Below, piece after piece: positions 55,595-63,970 of a DNA stretch of 64,000 bases. Positions within the stretch are counted from its first letter, which is position 1; each line of letters begins with the position of its first letter. This stretch comes from Thereva unica. Taxonomy: Eukaryota; Arthropoda; Insecta; Diptera; Therevidae. Where the stretch lies: positions 200,123,112 through 200,187,111 of the forward strand of contig OX465281.1 of NCBI GenBank assembly GCA_949987705.1, read 5' to 3'. The notes beneath the pieces were generated by a model. It was not told the origin of the DNA, did not search any database, and was given only the letters and a program-made list of their open reading frames with translations. A program made the position numbers and the translations under genes.

Positions 55595-56049
55595 TTTTCT
55601 AGCATTACGTACAGCTTCGCGGAATGATGGACGTAACGTATTCTTCTTCTTCTTCGAGCAGGTAATTTTTGCTTGACACCCATTCCAACTTTTATTTTAG
55701 CTTTCATGGCGTTTGTTACTAATAGCGCGTTAGCACGTTCTGCAAAGCTAGCGTCTTTAGATGTTACTCGTTGCCAGGCTTTTTCTTCTAAAATACGGTC
55801 AGCTATATGTCGGTCGCTTAAGTCCTTATGATCTCGATATGCAATATCATGCTGTTTGCAGGCTGCGTCTAGTGGGTTGATACCAGGATCACCGCGAGCT
55901 AGTCTTTTAGCTAACTTTGTTCCTGGACCACAGTATTGATATCCCGGTAGATGAAGCTCAAGCGGTAACTTATTTATAACAGTGTTTAACAGTCCTCCCC
56001 CCTTGGCAGCTTTTCGATGAATGATGCGTTTCTCGCTATGGTCAATCAT
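55588..56049 (-). CDS. phospholipase A2-like virion protein
   Basis: 153 residues. YCGPGTKLAKRL gives the Ca-binding loop and DAACKQHDIAY the His-Asp active site of the PLA2 fold as used in parvovirus VP1. An internal KAKIKVGMGVKQKLPARRRR is strongly basic. Such domains help virions leave endosomes in parvoviruses; a similar role here is inferred. First gene of the left-pointing block, divergent from the ATPase with 62 bp between the two ATGs. Open, catalytic residues present. Confidence 0.8.
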   Translation of the reverse strand: MIDHSEKRIIHRKAAKGGGLLNTVINKLPLELHLPGYQYCGPGTKLAKRLARGDPGINPLDAACKQHDIAYRDHKDLSDRHIADRILEEKAWQRVTSKDASFAERANALLVTNAMKAKIKVGMGVKQKLPARRRRRIRYVHHSAKLYVMLEKC

Positions 56050-56111
56050 TTTATAGCTGATAAAAATCTATAAAAGTACGGGTATTTATAGGGATTGTGT
56101 TAGTGTACAAC
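56050..56111. promoter_or_regulatory. 62-bp bidirectional promoter with interleaved TATA boxes
   Basis: TATAAAAG on + (56069-56076) lies 36 bp before the ATPase ATG (56112). TATAAATA on - (56083-56090) lies about 34 bp before the PLA2-like ATG (56049). The boxes point past each other, so the two transcripts would start on opposite sides of the pair. Confidence 0.6.
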
Positions 56112-56795
56112 ATGAAGTTTATCAAGCAACAAGCGTGTCTACCAGTTAGAAATACTGATGTGGAAATTACAAGTACATCAAAGAAGCATGGGGTGCTGCT
56201 ACCAAACAGTATAAGAGGTATTATTGTTGGACCGTCGAATTGTGGCAAGACAAATGTTATGCTAAGTCTACTGGAGCATCCTAACGGTCTGAGATTCGAG
56301 AATATATACATTTACTCAAAGTCGCTAAGTCAGCCGAAATACGAGTATTTAGGAGAAGTTGTAGCTCACATATCAGGTTTGGGCTATTATACGTTTTCTA
56401 ACAACCACGATGTTATACCACCGGAGGAAGCAAAGCCAAACTCAATTTTCATCTTTGATGATGTAGCCTGCGATAAACAAAATAATATTAGAGCCTACTT
56501 TTGTATGGGGAGGCATAACGACATTGACAGCTTTTACCTCTGTCAAACTTATACTCATATACCAAAGCATCTAATCCGAGATAATGCAAACTTTCTGATC
56601 ATATTCAAACAAGATGATTTGAACCTGAAGCATGTATACAATGATCATGTGAATAGTGATATGGAATTCGCAAAGTTCAGAAAAGCGTGTGCAAACTGTT
56701 GGAAAGACAAATATGGATTCTTAGTAATTGATAAGGACAGCCCCATGGGCAAAGGTCGATATCGAAAAGGCTTTGATGCATTCATGAGCCTATGA
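56112..56795 (+). CDS. genome-packaging ATPase (FtsK/HerA-like)
   Basis: 227 residues from ATG 56112 (MKFIKQQACL); upstream GTG codons in frame are ignored because the TATA box is at 56069. Walker A is GPSNCGKTN, Walker B SIFIFDDVACD, followed by a sensor-like FYLCQTYTHIPKHLIRDNAN. The C-terminal MGKGRYRKGFDAFM is typical of Polinton ATPases. It would pump the DNA into capsids. Open throughout, with no lesion seen, in contrast to the capsid and polymerase genes. Confidence 0.9.
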   Translation: MKFIKQQACLPVRNTDVEITSTSKKHGVLLPNSIRGIIVGPSNCGKTNVMLSLLEHPNGLRFENIYIYSKSLSQPKYEYLGEVVAHISGLGYYTFSNNHDVIPPEEAKPNSIFIFDDVACDKQNNIRAYFCMGRHNDIDSFYLCQTYTHIPKHLIRDNANFLIIFKQDDLNLKHVYNDHVNSDMEFAKFRKACANCWKDKYGFLVIDKDSPMGKGRYRKGFDAFMSL

Positions 56796-56829
56796 AGGAG
56801 CCCACCTAATCAGCTGACCAGGTCTTTCA

Positions 56830-57360
56830 GCTCTGCCTGGCTGGTCTGTCTGGCTGGTCTGTCTGGCTGGTTGGCTGGTCTGTCTGGCTGGTTGGCTGGT
56901 CTGTCTGGCTGGTTGGCTGGTCTGTCTGGCTGGTCTGTCTGGCTGGTTGGCTGGTCTGTCTGGCTGGTTGGCTGGTCTGTCTGGCTGGTTGGCTGGTCTG
57001 TCTGGCTGGTCTGTCTGGCTGGTTGGCTGGTCTGTCTGGCTGGTTGGCTGGTCTGTCTGGCTGGTCTGTCTGGCTGGTTGGCTGGTCTGTCTGGCTGGTT
57101 GGCTGGTCTGTCTGGCTGGTTGGCTGGTCTGTCTGGCTGGTCTGTCTGGCTGGTTGGCTGGTCTGTCTGGCTGGTCTGTCTGGCTGGTTGGCTGGTCTGT
57201 CTGGCTGGTCTGTCTGTCTGGCTGGTCTGTCTGGCTGGTCTGTCTGGCTGGTCTGTCTAGCTGGTCTGTCTGTCTGGCTGGTCTGTCTGGCTGGTCTGTC
57301 TGGCTGGTCTGTCTGGCTGATCTGTCTGGCTGGCTGGCTGGTCTGTCTGGTTGACTGACC
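56830..57360 (+). repeat. 530-bp minisatellite of CTGGCTGGT/CTGTCTGG units
   Basis: An almost pure mixture of 13-bp (CTGTCTGGCTGGT) and 21-bp (GCTGGTCTGTCTGGCTGGTTG) units between the ATPase gene and the next gene. Because 21 is a multiple of three it yields long frames repeating AGLSGWL, which are not evidence of a protein. The end is decayed. Confidence 0.85.
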
Positions 57361-57370
57361 TGTCAGGATC

Positions 57371-57378
57371 TATATAAA
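57371..57378 (+). promoter_or_regulatory. TATA box of the 57432 gene
   Basis: TATATAAA includes the A of an ATG at 57378, so that ATG would be upstream of transcription. The start at 57432 is therefore chosen. Confidence 0.5.
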
Positions 57379-57431
57379 TGCTTATTAGCATAGCTGTATA
57401 TCATTGTAGCTGTAACCACCTGTGTAGCAAC

Positions 57432-58313
57432 ATGAATGAAAAATTGATGAAGGATATTATAAAGACTCGTGAGGCTATACGAAGAAAATATAAAGCTCTC
57501 AAGACTGGTAAAATTGAATCTGAAGCTCAATTAGAGGAAACATTTAAACCTATAACCAACACGCTGAAAAAGCTCACAACAACAGCAGCATCAGTGAAAC
57601 TTGAACCAAAAGAAGAAGAAGATGAAATTAAGCAAGAGGGCAATGAAGAAGCATACACACCACCACCACGTAAATACTTAAAGCTAGAGCCACCGAGCAT
57701 GAGTTATTCTGAGGATGATGATGATGATGATGATCAGTTTGTCACACCTACAAAAGAACCAAAATTAGAGTCTGCAGACCAGATACTAAACAAATATAAA
57801 CAACTACTGGAAAATGATAGCACGAGAATTGATAAAACGTATGGAGCGTACTATAAGAACGACATGTGGAATATTGGTAATTCGAGATTAAAAGTTGATA
57901 AAGAATACTTTCTTATAGATGGCAAGCGGTACAAGATAACTGAAGGTCTAGCTGAATTAATTTTTATGAAAAAGCCTCGAGGCTACTCAAAAGAAGACTT
58001 GTCCAATTATCAAAAAATTGTAAATGATACATGCACCCACAGACGTGATTTTAAGGAAAACCAGCAAATAAAAGGAACAAATAGCTTCAAATATAGAAAC
58101 ATAATAAAAAAGTTGATTCACACTCCTCATACTGGAACGGGAATAATGCAAATTCCAAAGAAAAATATCGATTACATATATTGGGATGACCCCAATGAGC
58201 TAGTTGATAGGCTCCGAATATTGATAGCATCGCAGCAAGCTGGAAATAATAGCCATAGTAATGAAATAGTGTCAATCATTGAGGAGTTGCGGGAAGCTGA
58301 CATTATAGTATAA
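57432..58313 (+). CDS. conserved Polinton protein, unknown function
   Basis: 293 residues from MNEKLMKDIIKTREAIRRKY. It has a helical N-terminus, an acidic disordered middle with a run of Asp (EDDDDDDDQFVTP), and a conserved C-terminal half (YFLIDGKRYKITEGLAELIF, HRRDFKENQQI, IDYIYWDDPNELVDRLRILI, NEIVSIIEELREADIIV). The latter is a recurrent family in arthropod Polinton-type loci. It may be a virion or replication accessory protein; nothing decisive is seen. Stop TAA (58311-58313) is embedded in the next TATA box. Open, no lesion. Confidence 0.72.
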   Translation: MNEKLMKDIIKTREAIRRKYKALKTGKIESEAQLEETFKPITNTLKKLTTTAASVKLEPKEEEDEIKQEGNEEAYTPPPRKYLKLEPPSMSYSEDDDDDDDQFVTPTKEPKLESADQILNKYKQLLENDSTRIDKTYGAYYKNDMWNIGNSRLKVDKEYFLIDGKRYKITEGLAELIFMKKPRGYSKEDLSNYQKIVNDTCTHRRDFKENQQIKGTNSFKYRNIIKKLIHTPHTGTGIMQIPKKNIDYIYWDDPNELVDRLRILIASQQAGNNSHSNEIVSIIEELREADIIV

Positions 58314-58316
58314 ATA
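58309..58316 (+). promoter_or_regulatory. TATA box overlapping the stop codon of the preceding gene
   Basis: TATAAATA contains the TAA stop of 57432-58313 and lies about 35-42 bp before the ATG at 58351. Confidence 0.55.
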
Positions 58317-58350
58317 TTCCCACCCACATAGAACTATTAACATTTCGGAA

Positions 58351-58707
58351 ATGAGCGTTGACAAGTTTGGTCGATCTTTTAAACGGCAAAAATTTAGAGC
58401 AGTGGGTGATCGCGGTCCACCTGGAATTCCTGGAAAAGACGGTCCTGCTGGACCAAAAGGAAACGGTTTCAATTTAACATCAGATGGTGACTATGATCTT
58501 ACCTTGAAAAGAATCAAAAACCTAGGTGATCCAAAAGAAAATGCTGACGCTGCAACCAAAAACTATGTCGACGAAGAAATACGGGAAAGCATTGACAAAG
58601 CAGTAGAGAATCTAACGATGTTCATTTATCGCGAAATTGCGAAGATCGAAAATTATATATTCTCACACATAATTAATAAGAAGGCTGAAAATGGCATCTC
58701 TGAGTAA
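58351..58707 (+). CDS. collagen-like short fibre protein
   Basis: 118 residues. After a basic start (MSVDKFGRSFKRQKF) come five Gly-X-Y triplets (GPPGIPGKDGPAGPKG), then a region with FNLTSDGDYDLTLKRIKNLG and DAATKNYVDEEI, and a C-terminal coiled-coil-like helix. A trimeric fibre or spike attached to the capsid is a natural reading, by analogy with collagen-like virion fibres; not shown. Overlaps the integrase remnant by 17 nt in another frame. Open. Confidence 0.7.
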   Translation: MSVDKFGRSFKRQKFRAVGDRGPPGIPGKDGPAGPKGNGFNLTSDGDYDLTLKRIKNLGDPKENADAATKNYVDEEIRESIDKAVENLTMFIYREIAKIENYIFSHIINKKAENGISE

Positions 58708-58919
58708 GAGGCAAGTAGTAAATGAGCTTCACAAACCTGCTCGTCGAAATTTTTCTAGGCGGAGAGTTATCATTAAAGGTTTGGATGACTTGGTGGAAAT
58801 GGATGCATATAAACATGTAAACAAAGGATTCCGCTACTTACTGACTGTAATTGATGCATTTTCTAAATATGCCTGGGCTATGCCAATTAAAAGAAAAACC
58901 GGTCCAGAAGTCACATACC
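58691..58919 (+). pseudogene. Polinton integrase (rve type), truncated by the terminal repeat
   Basis: About 76 integrase residues from MASLSKRQVVNELHKPAR through DDLVEMDAYKHVNKGFRY and LLTVIDAFSKYAWAMPIKRK. After 58919 the frame runs into the terminal repeat and reads unrelated text to 59017. The rest of the catalytic core, including two of three acidic residues, and the chromodomain-type tail are absent. The region around the first catalytic Asp also looks shortened. No transposition by its own enzyme is possible. Confidence 0.82.
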
Positions 58920-59017
58920 TACCGATAATTCAAGTGAAATCCCTAATTTTTACAATCCTAACAACAAGAAAAGGAAATTTCCTGGTGAATAATAATACTG
59001 TGCTGTATCTTGAATAA

Positions 59018-62000
59018 GGGGGGGCGAACGGCTAACAAAGACCTTGGAAGGTGGTGACACCCGATTTGTCACTACTGTAAAAATCCGAGAGTTTTAAGTC
59101 GGTTGGGCTGAGGGTTAGCAACCCGCTCCCATAAAAAACACCATTGCTACGAATCGGCAAACAATGCCTCGGAACCGGATGGACAACACGACGACGACCT
59201 TTGCTTTTCGAACAAGGACACGAATCGGATCATGGAATGTGAGAACAATGCTTGCTGAGGGACGGCTGGATGAAGTCCTCAACGAGATGAATCGATATAA
59301 AATCAAGATCATGGGACTTAGCGAGACCAGATGGCCCGATGCGGGGGAACATATCTGCCCAAATGGTGAGTCCTTCTTATATTCTGGGAGAAATGAAACT
59401 GAAAGCCGTAGGAGTGGCGTTGGCGTAATACTCACCAAAGAAGCCAGGTCCAGCCTCATTAGCTGGTCACCAGTTTCTGAGAGGATTATTACCGTGCGCC
59501 TGCGTACCAGGCTAAGAAGTACTACGGTAGTCCAATGCTATGCTCCAACTGAAGACGCAGAAGATGACATCAAAGACGAGTTCTATATGCGACTGAATGA
59601 GGTTTTTCGCTCTATTCCAAGGGGAGACATCATTGTATTAATGGGTGACTTAAACGCACAAATCGGCCGCGACAACACCGGTCTTGAACAAACAATTGGA
59701 AAACAAGGCCTAAGTCAAGTTACCAATAACAATGGTGAGCTTTTCGTTGACTTTTGTAGTTCCCATCAACTTATGGTAGGTGGAACTTACTTTTGCCACA
59801 AGAAGATACACAAAGAGACCTGGGTATCACCCGATGGTAGAACGAGAAATCAGATAGATCACGTGGCCGTCAGCCGCAGATGGAGAACCATTCTGGAGGA
59901 TGTCAGGAGCTTCAGGGGAGCGGACACTGGAAGCGACCACCATTTGGTAGTAGCAACTATTCGCCTTAGAATCGCTGCAATCAGAAACGTTCAACGCGAT
60001 GTTATAAACCGTAGACGGTTTAACGTTGACCTTCTGCAGGAGACCGCTAAAAAGCGAGAATTTGCTGGAAACCTGCAGCAAATATTAAACCAGCAAACCG
60101 TTTCTGACGACACAAATATTGAAGAGCTGTGGAGTAGAACAAAGGGCGCTATATTGACGGCTGCGGAAACGAGCGTCGGTTATGTCCAGAGAAACATGCA
60201 ACATTGGATCTCGGACACTACCTGGCAAAAAATAGAACGCAGGAGGGCCCTCAAAAATAACGTAAACTCTACAAGCGACCCGGAAAGACGTCACCAACTT
60301 GAACGGGAATATTCCCAATTACACCGGGAAGTAAAGAGAAGTGTGCGGCGTGATAAAAGGCAGCAGATAAATGAGCTCGCAGAAAAAGCGGAAAACGCGG
60401 CAAACACAGGCAACAGTAAAGTGCTGTACCAAATTACTAAACAGCTCTCGGGAAAGCACTCTACTAAAAAGCATGCCGTAAAGAGTGCGGATGGGAGGCT
60501 GCTGTGCAGCGACGAGGAGCAACTCCAAAGATGGAGAGATTACTTCTTCGCCGCCCTGAATGGTTCACTTGCACAGGAACCTCAGGAAAACAGCAACAAT
60601 GCACAGCCGATAAGAATCAACACCCGGGCCCCATCCAAGACGGAAATAGTAACCGCAATTCATGCGATGGCCAATGGTAAAGCAGCTGGAAAAGATGGCA
60701 TCCCGGCAGAATTGTTGAAAGCCGATTCAAGCCTCATAGCAGATGCGCTTCAGCCAATCCTGGAAATAGCATGGAACACCTGTACCTTTCCGGAGGATTG
60801 GACGGAAGGTGTCATAGTCAAAATACCCAAAAAGGGGGACCTAACAATATGCGACAACTGGAGAGGCATCTGTCTATTATCTACTGTGGGTAAAATCTTG
60901 TCCCACGTTATATTATCAAGGATAAGAGAGGCAGTAGACCGAACGCTTAGAAGGCAGCAGGCCGGATTCAGGAAGGGCCGCTCATGTATAGACCATATTA
61001 ACACCTTGAGAATCATAGTGGAGCAGTCTACTGAATTCCGATCCCCCCTTTACCTAGCTTTCGTAGATTATGAGAAAGCGTTCGACTCGGTTAATAGGAG
61101 CTTTATATGGCAGGCATTACGGCGACGTGGACTGCCTGATAAAATAATAGAATTGATAAAAGCCCTTTACAACAATTCCAAATGCAGAGTTCTCCATAAT
61201 GGAAAATTATCCGACAGCTTCGAGGTGAATTCAGGAGTACGACAAGGATGTCTACTTTCGCCATTACTATTTCTTATAGTAATAAATGACATCCTTGTCG
61301 ACGCTCTAGATGATAGAACAGGCGGCATACAATGGGGTTTGGTAGACCGCCTTAAGGACCTCGACTACGCGGATGATATCTGTTTGCTGGCCCACAGACA
61401 TCAGGAGCTAAAAAACATGTTAAACAATTTGGCAACAGAAAGTAGTCTAGCAGGCTTAAGGCTGAATCCGAACAAAACCAAAGAAATGCGGATAAATGCA
61501 AACACACTTGAACGAACTGCGCTGAATAATCGTGACGTGGAACTGGTAGATAAATTCTGCTACCTCGGTAGCATTATTACCGAAAATGGCGGTACAGAAG
61601 AAGACGTCAGTTCCAGAATAAATAAAGCACGAGGCGCATATGCATGCCTGTTCCGCATATGGAGATCAACGGAGATCTCAACTAACACCAAATTGCGGCT
61701 GTTCAACTCCAACGTTAAGGCAGTTCTTTTGTACGGTTGCGAAACATGGAAAGTCACCCAATTCATCACAGGGCGCCTACAAGTCTTCATCAACAGATGC
61801 CTGCGTCGTATCCTAAAAATCCGCTGGCCAGATAGAATTTCAAATGAAGAGCTATGGCGCCGTGCCGGCCAAGAAAGGATAGACGACCAAATCAGGCGAA
61901 GGAAATGGAATTGGGTTGGCCACACCTTGCGACGCGATAACGAAAACCTAGCCAAACAGGCCCTTGACTGGAACCCGCAAGGATCCCGTCGAGTTGGAAG

Positions 62001-62162
62001 ACCTAGAACAACGTGGAGGAGGACCCTACTAGCAGAGGCCGCAACAACTGGGAGATCCTGGTCAGAGCTGAGAGCTGTCGCGCAAAACAGAGTCCGCTGG
62101 AGGGCAACTGTTTCCGCCCTATGTCCCATGAGGGATTAAAGGGGCACAAAGAAAAAGAAGAA
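59018..62162 (+). mobile_element. intact non-LTR retrotransposon
   Basis: Flanked by a perfect 13-bp duplication GTATCTTGAATAA (59005-59017, 62163-62175). Begins with GGGGGGG and ends GAAAAAGAAGAA, an AAG-type tail. 5' leader 59018-59163, one ORF of 991 codons. Full length at both ends and open, so recent. Confidence 0.88.
59164..62139 (+). CDS. endonuclease-reverse transcriptase of the non-LTR element
   Basis: 991 residues without a stop. N-terminal APE-type endonuclease: RIGSWNVRTM, LSETRW, VLMGDLNAQIGRDN and TGSDHHLVVA carry the expected N, E, D/N and DH residues. A helical linker follows (WISDTTWQKIERRRAL). The RT domain has AFVDYEKAFDSV, SGVRQGCLLSPLLFLIV and LDYADDICLLAH (catalytic YADD), then a C-terminal region with RRRKWNWVGHTLRRD and WNPQGSRRVGRPRTTWRR. 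No RNase H, no separate ORF1. Clade not settled: RTE- or L2-like. It is of the same family as the outer antisense copy at 40590. All catalytic motifs are present, so it is potentially active. Confidence 0.9.
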   Translation: MPRNRMDNTTTTFAFRTRTRIGSWNVRTMLAEGRLDEVLNEMNRYKIKIMGLSETRWPDAGEHICPNGESFLYSGRNETESRRSGVGVILTKEARSSLISWSPVSERIITVRLRTRLRSTTVVQCYAPTEDAEDDIKDEFYMRLNEVFRSIPRGDIIVLMGDLNAQIGRDNTGLEQTIGKQGLSQVTNNNGELFVDFCSSHQLMVGGTYFCHKKIHKETWVSPDGRTRNQIDHVAVSRRWRTILEDVRSFRGADTGSDHHLVVATIRLRIAAIRNVQRDVINRRRFNVDLLQETAKKREFAGNLQQILNQQTVSDDTNIEELWSRTKGAILTAAETSVGYVQRNMQHWISDTTWQKIERRRALKNNVNSTSDPERRHQLEREYSQLHREVKRSVRRDKRQQINELAEKAENAANTGNSKVLYQITKQLSGKHSTKKHAVKSADGRLLCSDEEQLQRWRDYFFAALNGSLAQEPQENSNNAQPIRINTRAPSKTEIVTAIHAMANGKAAGKDGIPAELLKADSSLIADALQPILEIAWNTCTFPEDWTEGVIVKIPKKGDLTICDNWRGICLLSTVGKILSHVILSRIREAVDRTLRRQQAGFRKGRSCIDHINTLRIIVEQSTEFRSPLYLAFVDYEKAFDSVNRSFIWQALRRRGLPDKIIELIKALYNNSKCRVLHNGKLSDSFEVNSGVRQGCLLSPLLFLIVINDILVDALDDRTGGIQWGLVDRLKDLDYADDICLLAHRHQELKNMLNNLATESSLAGLRLNPNKTKEMRINANTLERTALNNRDVELVDKFCYLGSIITENGGTEEDVSSRINKARGAYACLFRIWRSTEISTNTKLRLFNSNVKAVLLYGCETWKVTQFITGRLQVFINRCLRRILKIRWPDRISNEELWRRAGQERIDDQIRRRKWNWVGHTLRRDNENLAKQALDWNPQGSRRVGRPRTTWRRTLLAEAATTGRSWSELRAVAQNRVRWRATVSALCPMRD

Positions 62163-63970
62163 GTATCTTGAATAAACAAATAATTGTATGATTTATCAGA
62201 ATAAAAATAATATGTGTTCTAATTAATAGGGTTTTTATTTGTAGCTATTACAACAACAACAATTCTTTTTAATGCCCTAACTTTATTAATTATTTCAGAA
62301 GTTTGCTCTGCCGTTTAATTTTTTTCTTTTCAGTACTAACTTGCTGATTACATTCACTGATGCACTTTGTTTATCTCAATAAACGTTCGCAGCATGAGAA
62401 GACTGAAATTTTCACATCTTTGCTTGATAAGGAATCCGATGTTTTCTTATTTAACCGTTATTAAAATTTACTCATTGGGTACAATTAGCACTTAAGGTGA
62501 TCAGTTTAAATAATAGAATTTATCCAATACGTTCAAGATTGAATAATTAAGGCATAAGTTAGCTGATAATGGGAATCTTCATTGTTTTTAGTATGTGACC
62601 GAGTATTTTTTGCGGCAGCTTTTTGCCACTTCTTAGTGTGTGTAATATTTGTGGTTTGTGAAAGGTATTTTACCTTAAATTTATTGTTTAAAAATATAAT
62701 ATATCCAGCATCACAAGTCTGATGAAAATGGGAGCCTTCGCTGCATTGTTGATGCTTATGGGAAATATCTTTTTCATCTTTTTGACCACTTAGCAATTTT
62801 CAAGTTGCGGTTGTTATAATATTGCGACTTGAGGTGAGTATTCTCATTAAAAATTCTTTGGAAGATAATAATAATAATAATATATCATGGCATATGGTTG
62901 CAATCCAGATCATAGCTTACAGATCGCACCGGGTTGTTGTCGAGAATAATATATAGCCATCTCAGCTAAAGCTTAATTTAATTCTTAGTGTTACTTGAAA
63001 GTCCAGTTCTTCACTGAATTATATGTATATTTTGCTCCAGAATCAAAGCTCATTCCAAAGCACCAGAATTAATACTACAGAAAACATCTCGAAACCAAAG
63101 CTCTCAATCCCCCACACACAGCTTAGTTTAATTCCACTCACAGAGAAATTTATCCAAAGGTTCCCCAAGAGCTTCTTTAATTCTTAGTTCAACTAGCTTC
63201 TCACAGCTGGCGCTCACATCTCGCACCAACTTTTTATCCAAAATCCCATGCCGGTTCTGGGCCACGCAAAGATACATCCAGAGCCTTAAGTCACATCCCC
63301 AAATCCCATGCCAGCTCTGGGCCATATCCCATGCCGGTTCTGCGCCACCCTATCCAAGAAACATACATCCAGAGCTTTAAGTCACACCTCAAATCCCATG
63401 CCAGCTCTGGACCAAATCAACACCGAAATTCAACTAGCTTCCCACAGGTGGCACTCAACAACACAGCTTTCAGTCACACCCCAAATCCCACCCCGGTCCC
63501 ACACCAAATCCCATACACGCTCTGGACCACCCATCTCCATCCACCAACTCCAAGCCACCCCATCCAAGACACCCAACCTCCATAAACAGCTTTCAAACCA
63601 CCTTACCCAAAACCCAAACCCAAAACATCTCGTACACGTACATAAAGAGCTTTCACCCATCTCCACACACCAACTCTAAGCCACCTTCACACCTCATACC
63701 CATACATGAAGAGCTTTCAAGCCACCTTATCCAAGACACAAAACTAAAACACCTCGTGCACGTACATGTAGAGCTTTCAGACCCCCCCAAATCCTAGGCC
63801 GGTACGGGGCCACCTCCTAGGTGGCGCAGAACCGGCATAGCTCTACTACTAGCCGCGGTTTCAGGAATTTTCGCAGAGCAAAAGGTGGTAGACTAGGTGT
63901 CATTAATCGATACAAAAAGTTTCAAGTGGTTATGTATGAATATTTTTTTTGTTCGCGGGCACTTAGTCTA

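Larger units (their letters stand above)
44642..63850. mobile_element. Polinton/Maverick, complete ends, decayed interior
   Basis: A 19,209-bp element with a perfect 6-bp target duplication AGCCGC (44636-44641, 63851-63856) and 1,773-bp terminal inverted repeats starting AGTAGTAGAGCTATGCC. Gene content fits Polintons: polymerase B, truncated integrase, FtsK/HerA-like ATPase, adenain-like protease, major and minor capsid proteins, PLA2-like, hydrophobic and collagen-like proteins. Without the 3,158 bp added by a retrotransposon it is about 16 kb, a normal size for the family. Multiple genes are broken, so it cannot be autonomous. Confidence 0.93.
58920..63850 (-). repeat. Polinton right terminal inverted repeat, with retrotransposon inside
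   Basis: The complement of 44642-46414. Subtracting the retrotransposon (59018-62162) and one 13-bp duplicate leaves exactly 1,773 bp, equal to the left copy. Only a few substitutions are noticeable (for example between the mirrored frames at 44826 and 63430). Confidence 0.9.
42315..63970. mobile_element. long-TIR DNA element (2.4 kb) interrupted by the Polinton
   Basis: Outer ends TAGACTAAGTGCCCGCGAAC and its complement are flanked by CAA (42312-42314, 63971-63973). The left arm 42315-42781 is mirrored by about 44,314-44,641 plus 63,857-63,970, so each arm is about 467 bp and the right arm is cut by the Polinton. The interior (42,782-44,313) is non-coding and holds further small inverted repeats. 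No transposase, so it is non-autonomous; the superfamily is unclear. Confidence 0.8.

Noticed and set aside
56871..57358. Three long overlapping ORFs repeating AGLSGWL
   Set aside because: Produced by the 21-bp minisatellite unit; open only because the repeat lacks stops.
59115..59459. - strand ORFs across 59,115-62,129
   Set aside because: Antisense shadows of the 991-codon retrotransposon ORF.
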